A DNA stretch of 64,000 nt from Planctomycetaceae bacterium (GTDB taxonomy: Bacteria > Planctomycetota > Phycisphaerae > Phycisphaerales > SM1A02), in the NCBI GenBank assembly GCA_947474065.1, contig CANJHD010000003.1, positions 1 to 64,000 on the forward strand, given 5' to 3'. Of this stretch, positions 16,661 to 26,931 are shown piece by piece. Position 1 is the stretch's first letter. Every line of letters starts with the position of its first letter. Made by a program: the position numbers and the translations under genes. Under the pieces are notes generated by a model, which saw only the letters and a program-made list of their open reading frames with translations, had not been told where the DNA came from and did not search any database.

Positions 16661-19600
16661 TGGTTCGCGCTCCCAGGTCTGATTCGCCAACGCCTTGTGC
16701 GGGGGGTGGATAGTGTGAACTTGGCTTGTTTGGTTGCTCTGGTGAGTCCATTTTGACATCTGGTGAACGCGATTGTTCTTGCATGACTTTTGCCCACCGT
16801 TCACCAAGTTCTGTGATGCGTTTCTGGCGCATTGCAATTCTGCTCAAGTACGCCGTTCGCTCTGCCTCTGGCAGATCATTCGCGCTGTTTGTGTCATCAA
16901 GTACACGTTGTGCCATGGTCCGAAGCAGTCGTAATTCTGCCATGGGTGGAACTCGTTGTGCACCACCTGGTGGTCCACCACCTTCCGATTTCTGATCGCC
17001 ACCTTTGCTTGGTGCTTGTGCAAACGGATCATCTGGCTCCGGTGGATCCGCGAGGGCTTCAAGAAGTGATGCTATTGATGTCTCTACTTCGCGCTGCACC
17101 AGGATTGTTCGCCGCGAAAGTGCTGAAGCGGACAAGTCTTGCCCAGCAAGGGTGCTCGCAGAAATCATTTCCTGGTTACTCGTGGAATACAGCTCACTAC
17201 CAGCTACATCACCGCGCGTGCCAATGGTGGTTAGTAGGCTTGTCACTGTTGCTTGCTCGGCCGCAATGCGCTTGCTCTCCACAAATCCTCGTCGATCAAG
17301 TGGCTTTCCGGCAGTTGGAACAATGGCCTCGGCGCCACTACGCGCACTCCGTTGGCGCTCTAGTACTTGCTCGTATACGCCGCGGAGTTCCTCTCGTCGT
17401 TGATTTTCAGCAGACTGCTCCGCCTCTTGCTTCGCATTTTGTGCGGATGCAAGCGCCTCTTGGATAGAACTTCGCGCCGCATCAAGTGACTCTCGTGCTG
17501 GTGCTACCTCTACTGCTACCTTTCGAAGCAATACCGCCACAGAATCGAGTTGCTCTGCACCACGAATCACCAATGTTGCGGTTCGGCGCATTGTTTGCCC
17601 GGCGGCGCTGGCATTTTCAGCAATGCCAGATGCATTGCGTGAAAGTTGCAACATGATGGCTGAGAGTCGGGCTACCTCCGAAGTATCGGTGATATCTAAT
17701 TTCTGTACTGGTAATGCATTTGTCTCAATTGCACCAAGAAGTGATCGCAACGCATCAACTACGTCGGTAATCCGGCGCTCCAACTCTTCTGTGCGGCGTT
17801 TGGATTGAGTCTTCATCGCTTGTTGCATCGCCTTGACGGCTTGTTGAGCCTGTTGTTGCGATTGCTGCGCACCCTGCATTTGATTCTGTTCGGTTTGCTG
17901 TGCTGCTTTTTCTAACTGTCGTGCCAAACCACGGTCGTCTGCCTCGTGTTGAGCCTCACGCATTGCATCGGAGGCTCCCTGATCAGACTTCTCTTGCTTC
18001 TGAATTTCGTCAGCGCGCTTTCCAAGGTCTTCGGCCAGCGATCGCGCCTCTGTGGCGGCCTCGCGCTGAGCTTGGGCCGAGCGATCCATAAGGGCCTTTG
18101 TATCGTCAGAAAGTTGATCGCGTTGCTTGCCAATTGACTTTTCAGCCGCTGCGCGAGTGTCCTTACTAGCAACATCGATTCGCTCGGCAAGCTTGTCAAT
18201 ACGACGTGATAGTTCCGCACTTTCTCGGTCGCGCTGAAGTGATGTCTCTAAATCAGCCAAGGCGCTCTCTGATTCTGACGCACGCTCCGCTGCCTCAGTG
18301 ACCTTTGATGTGTCTGGTAAAGCAACCGCTGACTCTTGCGCACGCTTGCTAGCAGTGCGCGCCAATTGAGCTGCCTCTTGAATAGTCGCCGATAGTCCCT
18401 CTCCATCAGTCTTGTTGCGCTCTAGTTTTGAGGCAAGTTCGGCAAGGGACCGCTCAAATGATGCCACCCGGTCAGCCATGCGCCCCTCTGACCCCGCTAT
18501 TTGTGTGCGCTCTGTTTCTGTTGCCGCGCCGCTTTCTTGTTTGGTTCGTTCCGCGGCTTTGCTCACCGCATTCGCGATACCAGCCTGCTCTTCACGTAGG
18601 CGTTCCGCTGCATCGCGCATCTGTCCAAGGCGTGAACGTACTTGTGCCGTCAGTTCACTCGCTGAAATAACACGGAACACACGCGGTGTGCTCGAAATAG
18701 GTACCCGTGGCGTGTTCTCCCGTTCAAATGCGTCGGTAATTCGACCAATGCACACAACGCGATCACCAGGCTCAACGCCATATTCAGAGAGCTTGAGTGT
18801 TGCTTCTACTCTTGCATTCGTATCTGGCCTTCCGTCAACACTTGTCACCTGGTGTGGTGCTTGGTTGTTATGAATAACCGATACATCAAGCCATACACGC
18901 TTTACCCCTAGATCATCGCGTCCTTCGGCGACAACTAATGGTGTTGCTTCTGGGGTAACGGTTTCGTCTGTGGTCGGCTCAACAATCGTGATTGATGGTG
19001 CGGCGTCATCGATCGCTGGTATCTCAAACGCTATTCGCTCTGACGGAAGAATTCCGTCGGGACCACGCGGCTTGATTTCCAGAACACCACGCCTATTGGC
19101 AGTCCATTCCAATTTCCAGTGGGTTTCATTCGTCGGATCAACGCTGAAGTGCGGGACGATTTTCTCGCCGTCAATACCTGTAATTGATATTGTTTCTGCG
19201 AGCCACGCCGCCTGTGTGTTCACCTCTGTCGGCACTGGATTTGCACCACGTACCACTGCTTCAAACATTACTGTTGATCCAGTAAGTACCGGCGGTGAGA
19301 CTGTTGCGCGACGATCTGTGCCGGTTCCTAGGTCAATAGTGCGAACATCAACCTTAGCACCGAGATACCCTGGTGGTGTCAGAACTACATGGGACGACTC
19401 CACAAATGGCGGTGGAACAAGCCGAATGACGATCGGCAGTGTTTCCATGTCGTCAGTTCGAAACAGTACTTCTATCGTCTCGCCGTCGGTTTCTACAAGG
19501 CGCTCGAACGCTCCGTCGGGTTGCGCTGAGAGAAGTACTTTGTGCCAGTCGCCAGTGCTGTTTTGTAGCAGCCTGTATTCGGCCTCAACACGCATATCAG

Positions 19601-20294
19601 CAACATCACCACGCACCACCTGAGCGCGTAAAGCCAATGCCGCGCCGCGTGGGTGCACAAGTGATGGCATTGCCGCCTGAACCATGGTTCGGGCTGGCCA
19701 CTGAATGTCTGCAAATGGTGTCAGTAATCGAAGTAGTGCCGTTCTTGATGTATCTGGTGCAAACACCAACATCAAAGCAAGCGCACTTGTTGTCGCTATT
19801 GCAGCCAATACCGCCCGTTTGGCTGGTTTGTAATCAATGCGTTGATGTGATGTTGATTTAGCGATCGCTTGAGCTTCGCTAATCACTATCGACGTGAGTT
19901 GGTTGGTTGTGTGGTCTTGGGTGGAGTGCGCTTGTGCTAAATCTGCGCCAGCCGCGAGTTTTCCGCGCGCCACCGAGCTACCTCGCTCAAGCCACAGCGC
20001 AACATCGACCAGTGATGGTGAGAAACGAATTGCGGGAATAACCCGAACAACAATCCAGGTGATCCCACCACCGACTAGCCCGATCAATTCTGCGACTCGA
20101 ATGATTGGCGGCAGCCGAAAGAATCGGTCAAGTATGACCGCTAGCACAATTGCTAATAGACCAAACGCTATGGCTTGTGTTGCGCGCTCGACTACCAACG
20201 CCCGACGCACGGCTGACCGAGTAATTCCAAGTGACACCAACACTCCATCAGGAGTATTGGTTCGGTCGTTGGTGGTGGATGGTGTTTCTTCCAT
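16653..20294 (-). CDS. Giant membrane-anchored coiled-coil protein (DUF4175-like)
   Basis: A 1213-residue protein. Two transmembrane helices near residues 35-95 and one at ~160-182, then a beta-rich extracytoplasmic part with Ig-like sequence (~185-510, e.g. VVLTPPGYLGAKVDV, IEIKPRGPDG-type strands), then very long Ala/Glu/Arg/Gln-rich coiled coils (~515-1080), and a Pro-rich C-terminus. The layout resembles DUF4175-type proteins that accompany MoxR and VWA genes. No enzymatic motif is seen. Probably a scaffold that the MoxR/VWA proteins act on in the periplasm (inference). It starts 7 bp after the preceding stop and overlaps the next gene by 8 bp. Confidence 0.7.
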   Translation of the reverse strand: MEETPSTTNDRTNTPDGVLVSLGITRSAVRRALVVERATQAIAFGLLAIVLAVILDRFFRLPPIIRVAELIGLVGGGITWIVVRVIPAIRFSPSLVDVALWLERGSSVARGKLAAGADLAQAHSTQDHTTNQLTSIVISEAQAIAKSTSHQRIDYKPAKRAVLAAIATTSALALMLVFAPDTSRTALLRLLTPFADIQWPARTMVQAAMPSLVHPRGAALALRAQVVRGDVADMRVEAEYRLLQNSTGDWHKVLLSAQPDGAFERLVETDGETIEVLFRTDDMETLPIVIRLVPPPFVESSHVVLTPPGYLGAKVDVRTIDLGTGTDRRATVSPPVLTGSTVMFEAVVRGANPVPTEVNTQAAWLAETISITGIDGEKIVPHFSVDPTNETHWKLEWTANRRGVLEIKPRGPDGILPSERIAFEIPAIDDAAPSITIVEPTTDETVTPEATPLVVAEGRDDLGVKRVWLDVSVIHNNQAPHQVTSVDGRPDTNARVEATLKLSEYGVEPGDRVVCIGRITDAFERENTPRVPISSTPRVFRVISASELTAQVRSRLGQMRDAAERLREEQAGIANAVSKAAERTKQESGAATETERTQIAGSEGRMADRVASFERSLAELASKLERNKTDGEGLSATIQEAAQLARTASKRAQESAVALPDTSKVTEAAERASESESALADLETSLQRDRESAELSRRIDKLAERIDVASKDTRAAAEKSIGKQRDQLSDDTKALMDRSAQAQREAATEARSLAEDLGKRADEIQKQEKSDQGASDAMREAQHEADDRGLARQLEKAAQQTEQNQMQGAQQSQQQAQQAVKAMQQAMKTQSKRRTEELERRITDVVDALRSLLGAIETNALPVQKLDITDTSEVARLSAIMLQLSRNASGIAENASAAGQTMRRTATLVIRGAEQLDSVAVLLRKVAVEVAPARESLDAARSSIQEALASAQNAKQEAEQSAENQRREELRGVYEQVLERQRSARSGAEAIVPTAGKPLDRRGFVESKRIAAEQATVTSLLTTIGTRGDVAGSELYSTSNQEMISASTLAGQDLSASALSRRTILVQREVETSIASLLEALADPPEPDDPFAQAPSKGGDQKSEGGGPPGGAQRVPPMAELRLLRTMAQRVLDDTNSANDLPEAERTAYLSRIAMRQKRITELGERWAKVMQEQSRSPDVKMDSPEQPNKPSSHYPPPAQGVGESDLGARTND

Positions 20295-20301
20295 GAGTCA
20301 C

Positions 20302-22656
20302 TCAAATCAAGCGCGCGCCCCGACGGATGATCCACTCTGAGGCGAGTAGCAGCATCAGTATCGCAAGTGCAAGTGGACTATTCCAAATTGGATCGCGTAA
20401 TGGATTCTCTGTGTGGATTGACCTGTTCGGTAGTGAACGCACAAGTGCCGCGGCGTCGAGTGGCCCTACTACCTTTCCACCTGTTTCACGAGCAAGCGAC
20501 TCGAGCAATGGCTTATCTGCTTCTGCGTCACGTAACTCTCGGTCGCTTCGTGTGACATCCAGGGTTGCACCACTACCCGCGCGCGCTGCTAATGATGGAT
20601 CACGCGGTCGAATCTTCCAGTGACCATCATGATCTGGTGACCATGCCGCCACAAATACTCCGCTCGGCCCCGGCAGTGCCACAATGTCAACAACTGCACC
20701 GCGTGAATCCTCTGGAATTGCTTCGAGTGCGATAGAAGTTGGTGGTGCCCCTGTTGGAAGTTCTACTTCTACACGCACAGTATCCCCAACCACTGACCGT
20801 CCTGGCTCGATTGCTATTCGAACATCTTCATGACCAATTCCCAATGACGGTCGCGCTAATGATCGCAGCAGTTGCACCCAAAACCGTTCCGGATAAGTCT
20901 CACCGCGACCATTCCGCCATCGCCAAATTTCATCGGTGGCTACATACAACACATTTCCGGCGCCGTAACGCATTCCCACAACCAACGGTGCATGCCCACC
21001 ATCAATCACTTGTGTCGACTCAGCAAGTATTTCACTTGCTGGTTTGAGTGATCGAAGCGGGATGTGTTGTGCCCATTCCAATTGAGCCCAACCTTCGTTC
21101 GGTGAAAGCAACTCTGGTGGATACGCCGCCTTTGGATCGTCGGCCAGCCGCAACACACCAAGGCGCGCGGCCAAGGGTGTTGGTGACAGATTGACTGGAA
21201 TTTGTAGGCGTTCAAGTTCGTATGGACCCGTGAATGGAAGCATTTCTTCCGCGGTTGTTCCATGCCACGTCCGTGGTGTACTCCGCGACCCGCCAATCCA
21301 CACCAAGCCCGTACCGCGCTCGGCGACGGCTCGGCGCATTTCTGATAGTTGTTCACCTGTAAAGAATGTGGCTGGAATATCGCCAATCACAATCAAGTCA
21401 AATCGTTCAAATTCTTCACGGGTGCGCGGCAATCGCGCAATAGGCGTGTTTCCCTCTTGAGCAAAATCGCGGTCTGCCGACAAGAGCATCACGGAACTTT
21501 CAATGGTTCGTTCTCGTTGTAATAAGTTCTTGAGATAGCGGTACTCCCAGCGTGGATATCCATCGATATATAGAACTCGCATTGGGCGATCAACGAGCGT
21601 AATTGGCACGGCGCGTCGGTTATTCCCTGGAAATAAGTCGCGTGTTTCGCGATCGTTGTTGGCTGTATCTCCCAACAAAACGTCTGATACACGCACCTCC
21701 CATCGCGCATCGCCAGTGCTTATTGGGTTTGCTACTAGTTGCACCGTATCGCTTGTTGGTGTGTTGGTATTTGTGGCGTCACCACTCGCTGGCAACTCCG
21801 CGAAGTCCAACACGGTGCCCGTACCAACATCGACCAGCTCCACACGTGACGCGCGCAACCGGGCTGGTCCACGCCGCTCAACAGTCGCCTCTACTGGAAC
21901 AAGATCTTTGGAGAAAGCGCGTCGCGGTGCCTGAATTCCAGCGATCGATGTATCTCCAATAGCCACGTCCGAACCAAGCGCCACTGATGAAATTGTCACT
22001 CCATCTGCTTGAAGACGACGAACCAATGCCCTATCGGGTGGATTTGTTGTTCGTCCATCTGTAAGTAACACGATCGCACTTACTTGTCTGCCCGATGAAC
22101 GCGCCAACGCTTGTTCTATCGAACGAGAGAGAAGTGACTGATCACCATTCGCGTCTCCAACGTCAACAGAGCCGTCGTTAGCAATTGTCAGCACCGTCAG
22201 CGCGTCGGAGAATCCATACCAAGACACACGATGCTCGTCACCAATGTGATTAAATGGAGAATCGATTCCGGCAAGGGTGCGAAGGGCTGCGTCCCGCGAG
22301 TGGGGTTCACCTGTGGCGCCCATGAGGTCGGTGACCTCCATCGAGCGACTTCTGTCTGCCAGAATGATGACCGAATCAGGCTCGACCGATTCTCTTGGAA
22401 CCTCTAAAAGTGGCCCAAGCAGAAGCGTGATCAGATAGATGATTGTTCCAGCGCGGAGGACACACAGAACCCGACGACGCCTAGTTGCCATCACGACGCG
22501 GTGATATGAACCCCAAGCAACAGCCGTTGCAAAAATAAATATCAACAACCATATAAATGGTGATACTGGTCGCTCCCATGCAAACCGCACAGATTCTGTG
22601 TTGGTTGAAAGTGATTGAAGTCCAAACAGCCAGCGGAAGAGGGGGTTGTTGACCAT
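20302..22656 (-). CDS. Membrane VWA-domain protein with amidotransferase-like fold
   Basis: A 784-residue protein. Two N-terminal transmembrane helices (~33-52, ~65-85), a VWA domain (~90-235) with a complete MIDAS first loop (DRSRSM) and LLTDGRTTN, a beta region, a class I glutamine-amidotransferase-like segment (~355-470, starting MRVLYIDGYPRWEYRYL) without the Cys-His pair of active enzymes, and a C-terminal helix (LALAILMLLLASEWIIRR). Start: ATG 22656 overlaps the previous TGA by one base (TGATG); a GTG one codon upstream is possible. Inferred metal-dependent adhesion and scaffold role in the MoxR system. Confidence 0.8.
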   Translation of the reverse strand: MVNNPLFRWLFGLQSLSTNTESVRFAWERPVSPFIWLLIFIFATAVAWGSYHRVVMATRRRRVLCVLRAGTIIYLITLLLGPLLEVPRESVEPDSVIILADRSRSMEVTDLMGATGEPHSRDAALRTLAGIDSPFNHIGDEHRVSWYGFSDALTVLTIANDGSVDVGDANGDQSLLSRSIEQALARSSGRQVSAIVLLTDGRTTNPPDRALVRRLQADGVTISSVALGSDVAIGDTSIAGIQAPRRAFSKDLVPVEATVERRGPARLRASRVELVDVGTGTVLDFAELPASGDATNTNTPTSDTVQLVANPISTGDARWEVRVSDVLLGDTANNDRETRDLFPGNNRRAVPITLVDRPMRVLYIDGYPRWEYRYLKNLLQRERTIESSVMLLSADRDFAQEGNTPIARLPRTREEFERFDLIVIGDIPATFFTGEQLSEMRRAVAERGTGLVWIGGSRSTPRTWHGTTAEEMLPFTGPYELERLQIPVNLSPTPLAARLGVLRLADDPKAAYPPELLSPNEGWAQLEWAQHIPLRSLKPASEILAESTQVIDGGHAPLVVGMRYGAGNVLYVATDEIWRWRNGRGETYPERFWVQLLRSLARPSLGIGHEDVRIAIEPGRSVVGDTVRVEVELPTGAPPTSIALEAIPEDSRGAVVDIVALPGPSGVFVAAWSPDHDGHWKIRPRDPSLAARAGSGATLDVTRSDRELRDAEADKPLLESLARETGGKVVGPLDAAALVRSLPNRSIHTENPLRDPIWNSPLALAILMLLLASEWIIRRGARLI

Positions 22657-24878
22657 CACAAACCCCCATTCACTACGCGTGGGCCATATTTGTGTGTGGT
22701 GTTTGGCGCCGCAACACCTACCGCATACGAAAATCTTCGAGCAAGAAATGCCTCTATCACAGCCAACAACACCGCTGTTACTAAGAGTGCGGGTGCAATG
22801 CCACTCGATTGGCGTGGCGACATAGGTATTGCCAGTGTGTGTTGTGTGTTGTTCGTTTCAGGTCCAACCCACTCTGTCACGCCCGTGGTAGCCAACCAGT
22901 TTCGCAACCGGTCATGTTCAATGATCGCCACCGACGACGCGCCATCGTCAATCACTGCGGCCATCATGCCTTGGACGTGCCCAGATCCATCGACCATTTC
23001 AAGCATCCCTGCGTGATCAATTGCTGTTGTTGTTCGTCCACCAGGTCCAACTGCTATTGAATGCACGCCAGGCATTGCATCACCATCCGCTGCCACTGGG
23101 CGTAATTCAATGATTCCTGCGCGATCTACATTTGGTTGTGTTCCCACAATGACAACCTGTGCCGCCGAGGCGCGCCGCCTTCCCTCTGCTACGAGTTCTT
23201 GCCACAGCGGGACCATAAGAGGCTTCAATGGAAGCGTCGTCCATGACAACTCTATTGCGCTTGTAAACAACAACACTGTCCCGCGGGCATTCACTGGGCG
23301 CCATGACAACACAAACGGTGCGCCATTTTGTAGGGAAAGCTGTGTTGCCCCAGGATCCATAGAGGCATCGACCACCAACGTGCGAAACACTTCGACTGTT
23401 GGTAATAATTGCGTCAACTCACCACTGAGGGCTGCAAAGTACGAGGCGCCCGGCTGCTCTGTCGCCAGCGCTAACGGAGCGGGAAGGTCACGAGCTTCAA
23501 GCGATAGTTTCCACGGAACAGCGAATGCGGTTGCAAACTGTCCTGTCCACGCTTGAATCTGTTCGCCAGCGGTTGGTAGAACAACCACAACACCACCGCG
23601 TGTAACAAATGCGTTCAGGGACGACCATTGTTGCACGCTCACTAGTTGTGGTTGTGCAATGACAATCGTGTCCGCAGTCGCTATGGATCGAGAGTCAAGT
23701 GCAGCCGGATCTGTCATTGAGACGTCGATCAGTGCTGGATCACTTGGCGCTAATGCCCGCGCAACCCAGTCACCGGCCGGAAGTCGATCAATCGCGCCGT
23801 TTGCTTCGAATGTCCGTCGGTCGACAACCACAACCCGTAGTCGGTCTATTGAAGTCAGAACTGTCGCTCGAGAATCATCCACGGGCTGTGCATCAACAGA
23901 AATTGACGCGACCACCGCTCGCCGCAAGGTAGTGGATGGATTTTCGGGTCGTTCAGATAGCGCAACCGATACAGCGCGTTCCCGCTCTCCGGCATTCAAC
24001 TCAATGGCACGTTCAATCGGAGCTGTCAAGGTTGGACCATTGACCCGGACGGTGGTGCGAAGTGCACCGTCTCCGCGATCGCGGGCCACCACTACCCGTA
24101 CAACAACGGGTGATCCCGTCCCAGAACCAGCCACACGATCAATGTCGACGGCTGAAATTCGTAGATTCATTCCATCTGCTATTGGATCGGTAGTCGCACG
24201 AACAATAACTGGTGTTTCACCAGTGCTTAATTTCTGAAGTGGTGTAAGTGCACCAACAAACCCAGCGCGGAATGCGCTGCAAATCAACACCTCTCGTTGT
24301 GTCCCGTTTGATTCTTCGTGTCCAAGAATCGCTGTTGCGACCTCAAGTGCAGCGCTTAAGTCACCTGAAGTTTCGGTCGCCGTGAGACCAGTTAATCGTC
24401 GCGCTGCACCTTGGTGGTCGAGAGATGCTGCCTCGCGACTTGAAATTGCTGCGCGCGATGAAAGCACCACTGAAACACGATCGCCCGGGACTAACTCGCT
24501 GATTGCTGTTCGCGCGATAGTGATTGATCTTTCAAAGGCTGTCCCTGAGCTCAATCGCTCATTTGCTGACGCTGAGTCATCAATAACAATGACAAGTGTT
24601 CGCGCTACGCGTGTGGTGGTGATGTTTGAACCAAGAAATGGCGCGGCGATTGCAAGGCCAGCACACACAACCAACAGACAACGCACCGCCAGGAGTAACC
24701 ATCGCTCTACACGACGCTTTCGCTCAACACGACGCAGCGCTTCGCGCAATAAATCCATTGCCGCCCATTCGACTGGTTTCCGTCGTCGTCGCATCAGTAA
24801 ATGAATGGCGACAGGAATTGTTGTGGCTACACCAGCTGCTACCGCTAGTCCTGGTGATGCGAAGGTCAACCAGCTCAT
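22656..24878 (-). CDS. BatA-like membrane protein with VWA domain
   Basis: A 740-residue protein. The N-terminus is the BatA type: a helix, then IPVAIHLLMRRRRKPVEWAAMDLLREA...RRVERWLLLAVRCLLVV (residues ~20-72), a second helix, then a VWA-like domain (~90-220) with DDSASAN at the MIDAS position but no recognisable TDG loop, so metal binding is doubtful. A long beta-rich extracytoplasmic region follows, and a helix near the C-terminus (IAPALLVTAVLLAVIEAFLARRF). Joined to the DUF58 gene by an ATGA overlap. Members of this family act with MoxR ATPases at the membrane. Confidence 0.82.
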   Translation of the reverse strand: MSWLTFASPGLAVAAGVATTIPVAIHLLMRRRRKPVEWAAMDLLREALRRVERKRRVERWLLLAVRCLLVVCAGLAIAAPFLGSNITTTRVARTLVIVIDDSASANERLSSGTAFERSITIARTAISELVPGDRVSVVLSSRAAISSREAASLDHQGAARRLTGLTATETSGDLSAALEVATAILGHEESNGTQREVLICSAFRAGFVGALTPLQKLSTGETPVIVRATTDPIADGMNLRISAVDIDRVAGSGTGSPVVVRVVVARDRGDGALRTTVRVNGPTLTAPIERAIELNAGERERAVSVALSERPENPSTTLRRAVVASISVDAQPVDDSRATVLTSIDRLRVVVVDRRTFEANGAIDRLPAGDWVARALAPSDPALIDVSMTDPAALDSRSIATADTIVIAQPQLVSVQQWSSLNAFVTRGGVVVVLPTAGEQIQAWTGQFATAFAVPWKLSLEARDLPAPLALATEQPGASYFAALSGELTQLLPTVEVFRTLVVDASMDPGATQLSLQNGAPFVLSWRPVNARGTVLLFTSAIELSWTTLPLKPLMVPLWQELVAEGRRRASAAQVVIVGTQPNVDRAGIIELRPVAADGDAMPGVHSIAVGPGGRTTTAIDHAGMLEMVDGSGHVQGMMAAVIDDGASSVAIIEHDRLRNWLATTGVTEWVGPETNNTQHTLAIPMSPRQSSGIAPALLVTAVLLAVIEAFLARRFSYAVGVAAPNTTHKYGPRVVNGGL

Positions 24879-25825
24879 CGCCCACCCCCGCGCAAGAATG
24901 TTTCGCGCCGAGCCAGCAGTGCGGCCATTGTTGGTCCAACAGATTCATGTGTATCAAGACGAATCATGTCGAACCCAAACCCACGGACAAGGCGTTCCAG
25001 TTCGCGCTCGTCTTCTGCAAGTACATCTAAATAAGCCTGGCGAACACTTCGGGCATCCACCTCTATCGTTGCTTCGCCTTCCAATCCTTCAAACGGCGCG
25101 TTTTCATCAAGGTCGAATCGCAATTCAGCCCGATCAAGGACTCGCACCAAAATCACGTCGTGACCACGATGACGCAGCCGGGCAAGTGCATCTTTCACCT
25201 GTTGTTTCGGCATCAGAAAATCACTCACAATGACCACAAGTGATCGGTGTGTACCCCTCGAAAGTAGCTCATCAACCGCTCGCGGAAGATCCGCACGCCC
25301 GTCAACCGCGTGTGTTGCTAGGCACTGGACGATTGCACGCCAGTGCCCTTGTGAATTCGAGCATCGGGTGGCTGCGATTAACTTTGGACCGAACATTTCG
25401 GTGGAAACTCGATCGCGTTGAGCAAGACCAAGAAATGCCATTGCGGCAGCAGCGGCTGTTGCGTGATCAAACTTTGTCCAACTTGATTGCTTGCCCGTCT
25501 GTGTGCCGCCCCAGCCATCTTTGCTTCCTAATGTGCCAAACCGCATACTTCCAGATGCGTCCACCATAATGTGAATGTCAAGATTTGTCTCTTGTTGAAA
25601 GCGTTTGAGATACAGCTTGTCACTGCGCCCAAAGACCTTCCAATCAATGTGGCGAACTGGATCGCCGGCAACATATTGCCGATGCTCCGCGAACTCCACA
25701 GCGAGTCCTTGATAAGGCGAGCGATGCATTCCACTCATAACACCCTCCGCGATGCGCTTTGCGCGCAACTCGAACGGCCCAAGTTGGGCTAGTGTCTCGG
25801 GTGCCAAGTACTGCTCTGCGCGCAC
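24875..25825 (-). CDS. DUF58 domain protein
   Basis: A 316-residue cytoplasmic protein with the DUF58 signature GLAVEFAEHRQYVAGDPVRHIDWKVFGRSDKLYLKRFQQE (given here in name only; key residues D-P-V-R-H-I-D-W) and a following VWA-type fold (HIMVDASGSMRFG, MIDAS-like D-A-S-G-S). DUF58 proteins are the usual partners of MoxR ATPases. GTG start at 25825, 10 bp after the moxR stop; its stop overlaps the BatA-like gene (ATGA). Confidence 0.88.
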   Translation of the reverse strand: MRAEQYLAPETLAQLGPFELRAKRIAEGVMSGMHRSPYQGLAVEFAEHRQYVAGDPVRHIDWKVFGRSDKLYLKRFQQETNLDIHIMVDASGSMRFGTLGSKDGWGGTQTGKQSSWTKFDHATAAAAAMAFLGLAQRDRVSTEMFGPKLIAATRCSNSQGHWRAIVQCLATHAVDGRADLPRAVDELLSRGTHRSLVVIVSDFLMPKQQVKDALARLRHRGHDVILVRVLDRAELRFDLDENAPFEGLEGEATIEVDARSVRQAYLDVLAEDERELERLVRGFGFDMIRLDTHESVGPTMAALLARRETFLRGGGR

Positions 25826-25835
25826 GGGGATCCGT

Positions 25836-26909
25836 TCAGGCGCCCGCGGGCTTCACAAGGCGTTCTAGTTCCTTGGCGCCAGTTGCGCTGGTGTCTTCAA
25901 CGCGAATCTCGCGCAGCAGTTCATCAATCACCTGATCTGGTCCAACCCGATCTGCTTGCGCGTTGAAGTTCAACTGAAGCCGGTGGCGCAGAATTGGTTT
26001 GGCCACTGCTCGAACATCGTCTGGCGTTGCTGTGGCGGCACCTGCAAGTAATGCCCGAGCCTTCGCTGCAAGAACCAAGAATTGGCTTGCGCGTGGACCG
26101 GCACCCCAGCTCACGTATTCCATGACGCGCAACTTTGGTGATTGGGTCGATGGGTCCTGTTCCTGTCGAGTGGCGCGTACCAAACGAAGCGCATACCGAA
26201 CAACGTGATCGGCAACGGGGACTTCTCGCACCAGCGCTTGTATCGCGCGCACGTCTTCACCACTTAGAACGCGTTCAGTGGGCTTGGGTGCGGCGCCGGT
26301 TGTGCGACGAACGATTTCGGCCTCTTCATCCGCGGTTGGGTATCCAATCAATATCTGCAACATGAATCGGTCGAGTTGCGCCTCGGGTAATGGGTAGGTG
26401 CCCTCTTGCTCAATCGGGTTTTGTGTTGCAAGCACAAAGAATGGATCTGGTAGTTGGTGATTCACGCCACCTACTGTGACCTGTCGCTCCTGCATTGATT
26501 CCAGCAAGGCGCTTTGTGTCTTTGGTGGCGTGCGATTTATTTCGTCAGCCAATATCACGTTTGAGAATATTGGCCCGGGAACAAATCGAAGCCTTCGTGT
26601 TCCGGTTAATCGGTCTTCCTCGATGACTTCTGTTCCCGTCATGTCGCTTGGCATGAGGTCGGGCGTGAATTGAATGCGCGAAAATCCAAGAGACATACTC
26701 CGCGCGAGTGTTGACACTAGGAGTGTCTTCGCCAGCCCGGGAACACCTTCGATCAACGCGTGACCGCCACAAGCAAGGGCGATCATTACCTCGTCAATCA
26801 CGCGATCTTGTCCAACAATGACCGAGTGAACCGCGACACGTAGTCGCTCGGTGGCCGCCTTCGCATCGGCGGGGGTGTGAATGACCGTCGACGGAGCGGA
26901 TTCTTGCAT
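25836..26909 (-). CDS. MoxR family AAA+ ATPase
   Basis: A 357-residue AAA+ protein. Walker A GVPGLAKT (residues 55-62), Walker B VILADEINR (118-126), a pore/sensor region LLESMQERQVTVGG, sensor-1 LATQNPIEQEGTYPLPEAQLDRF, and a C-terminal lid (~265-357). MoxR ATPases remodel or activate VWA-domain partners, here presumably the DUF58 and VWA proteins encoded downstream. First gene of the operon. ATG 26909 gives the usual length; the frame is open upstream but without homology. A TATACT hexamer (minus strand, 26921-26916) lies 6 bases before the ATG and no Shine-Dalgarno is visible. Confidence 0.92.
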   Translation of the reverse strand: MQESAPSTVIHTPADAKAATERLRVAVHSVIVGQDRVIDEVMIALACGGHALIEGVPGLAKTLLVSTLARSMSLGFSRIQFTPDLMPSDMTGTEVIEEDRLTGTRRLRFVPGPIFSNVILADEINRTPPKTQSALLESMQERQVTVGGVNHQLPDPFFVLATQNPIEQEGTYPLPEAQLDRFMLQILIGYPTADEEAEIVRRTTGAAPKPTERVLSGEDVRAIQALVREVPVADHVVRYALRLVRATRQEQDPSTQSPKLRVMEYVSWGAGPRASQFLVLAAKARALLAGAATATPDDVRAVAKPILRHRLQLNFNAQADRVGPDQVIDELLREIRVEDTSATGAKELERLVKPAGA

Positions 26910-26931
26910 AAAGGAAGTATAGTTGCGCACC

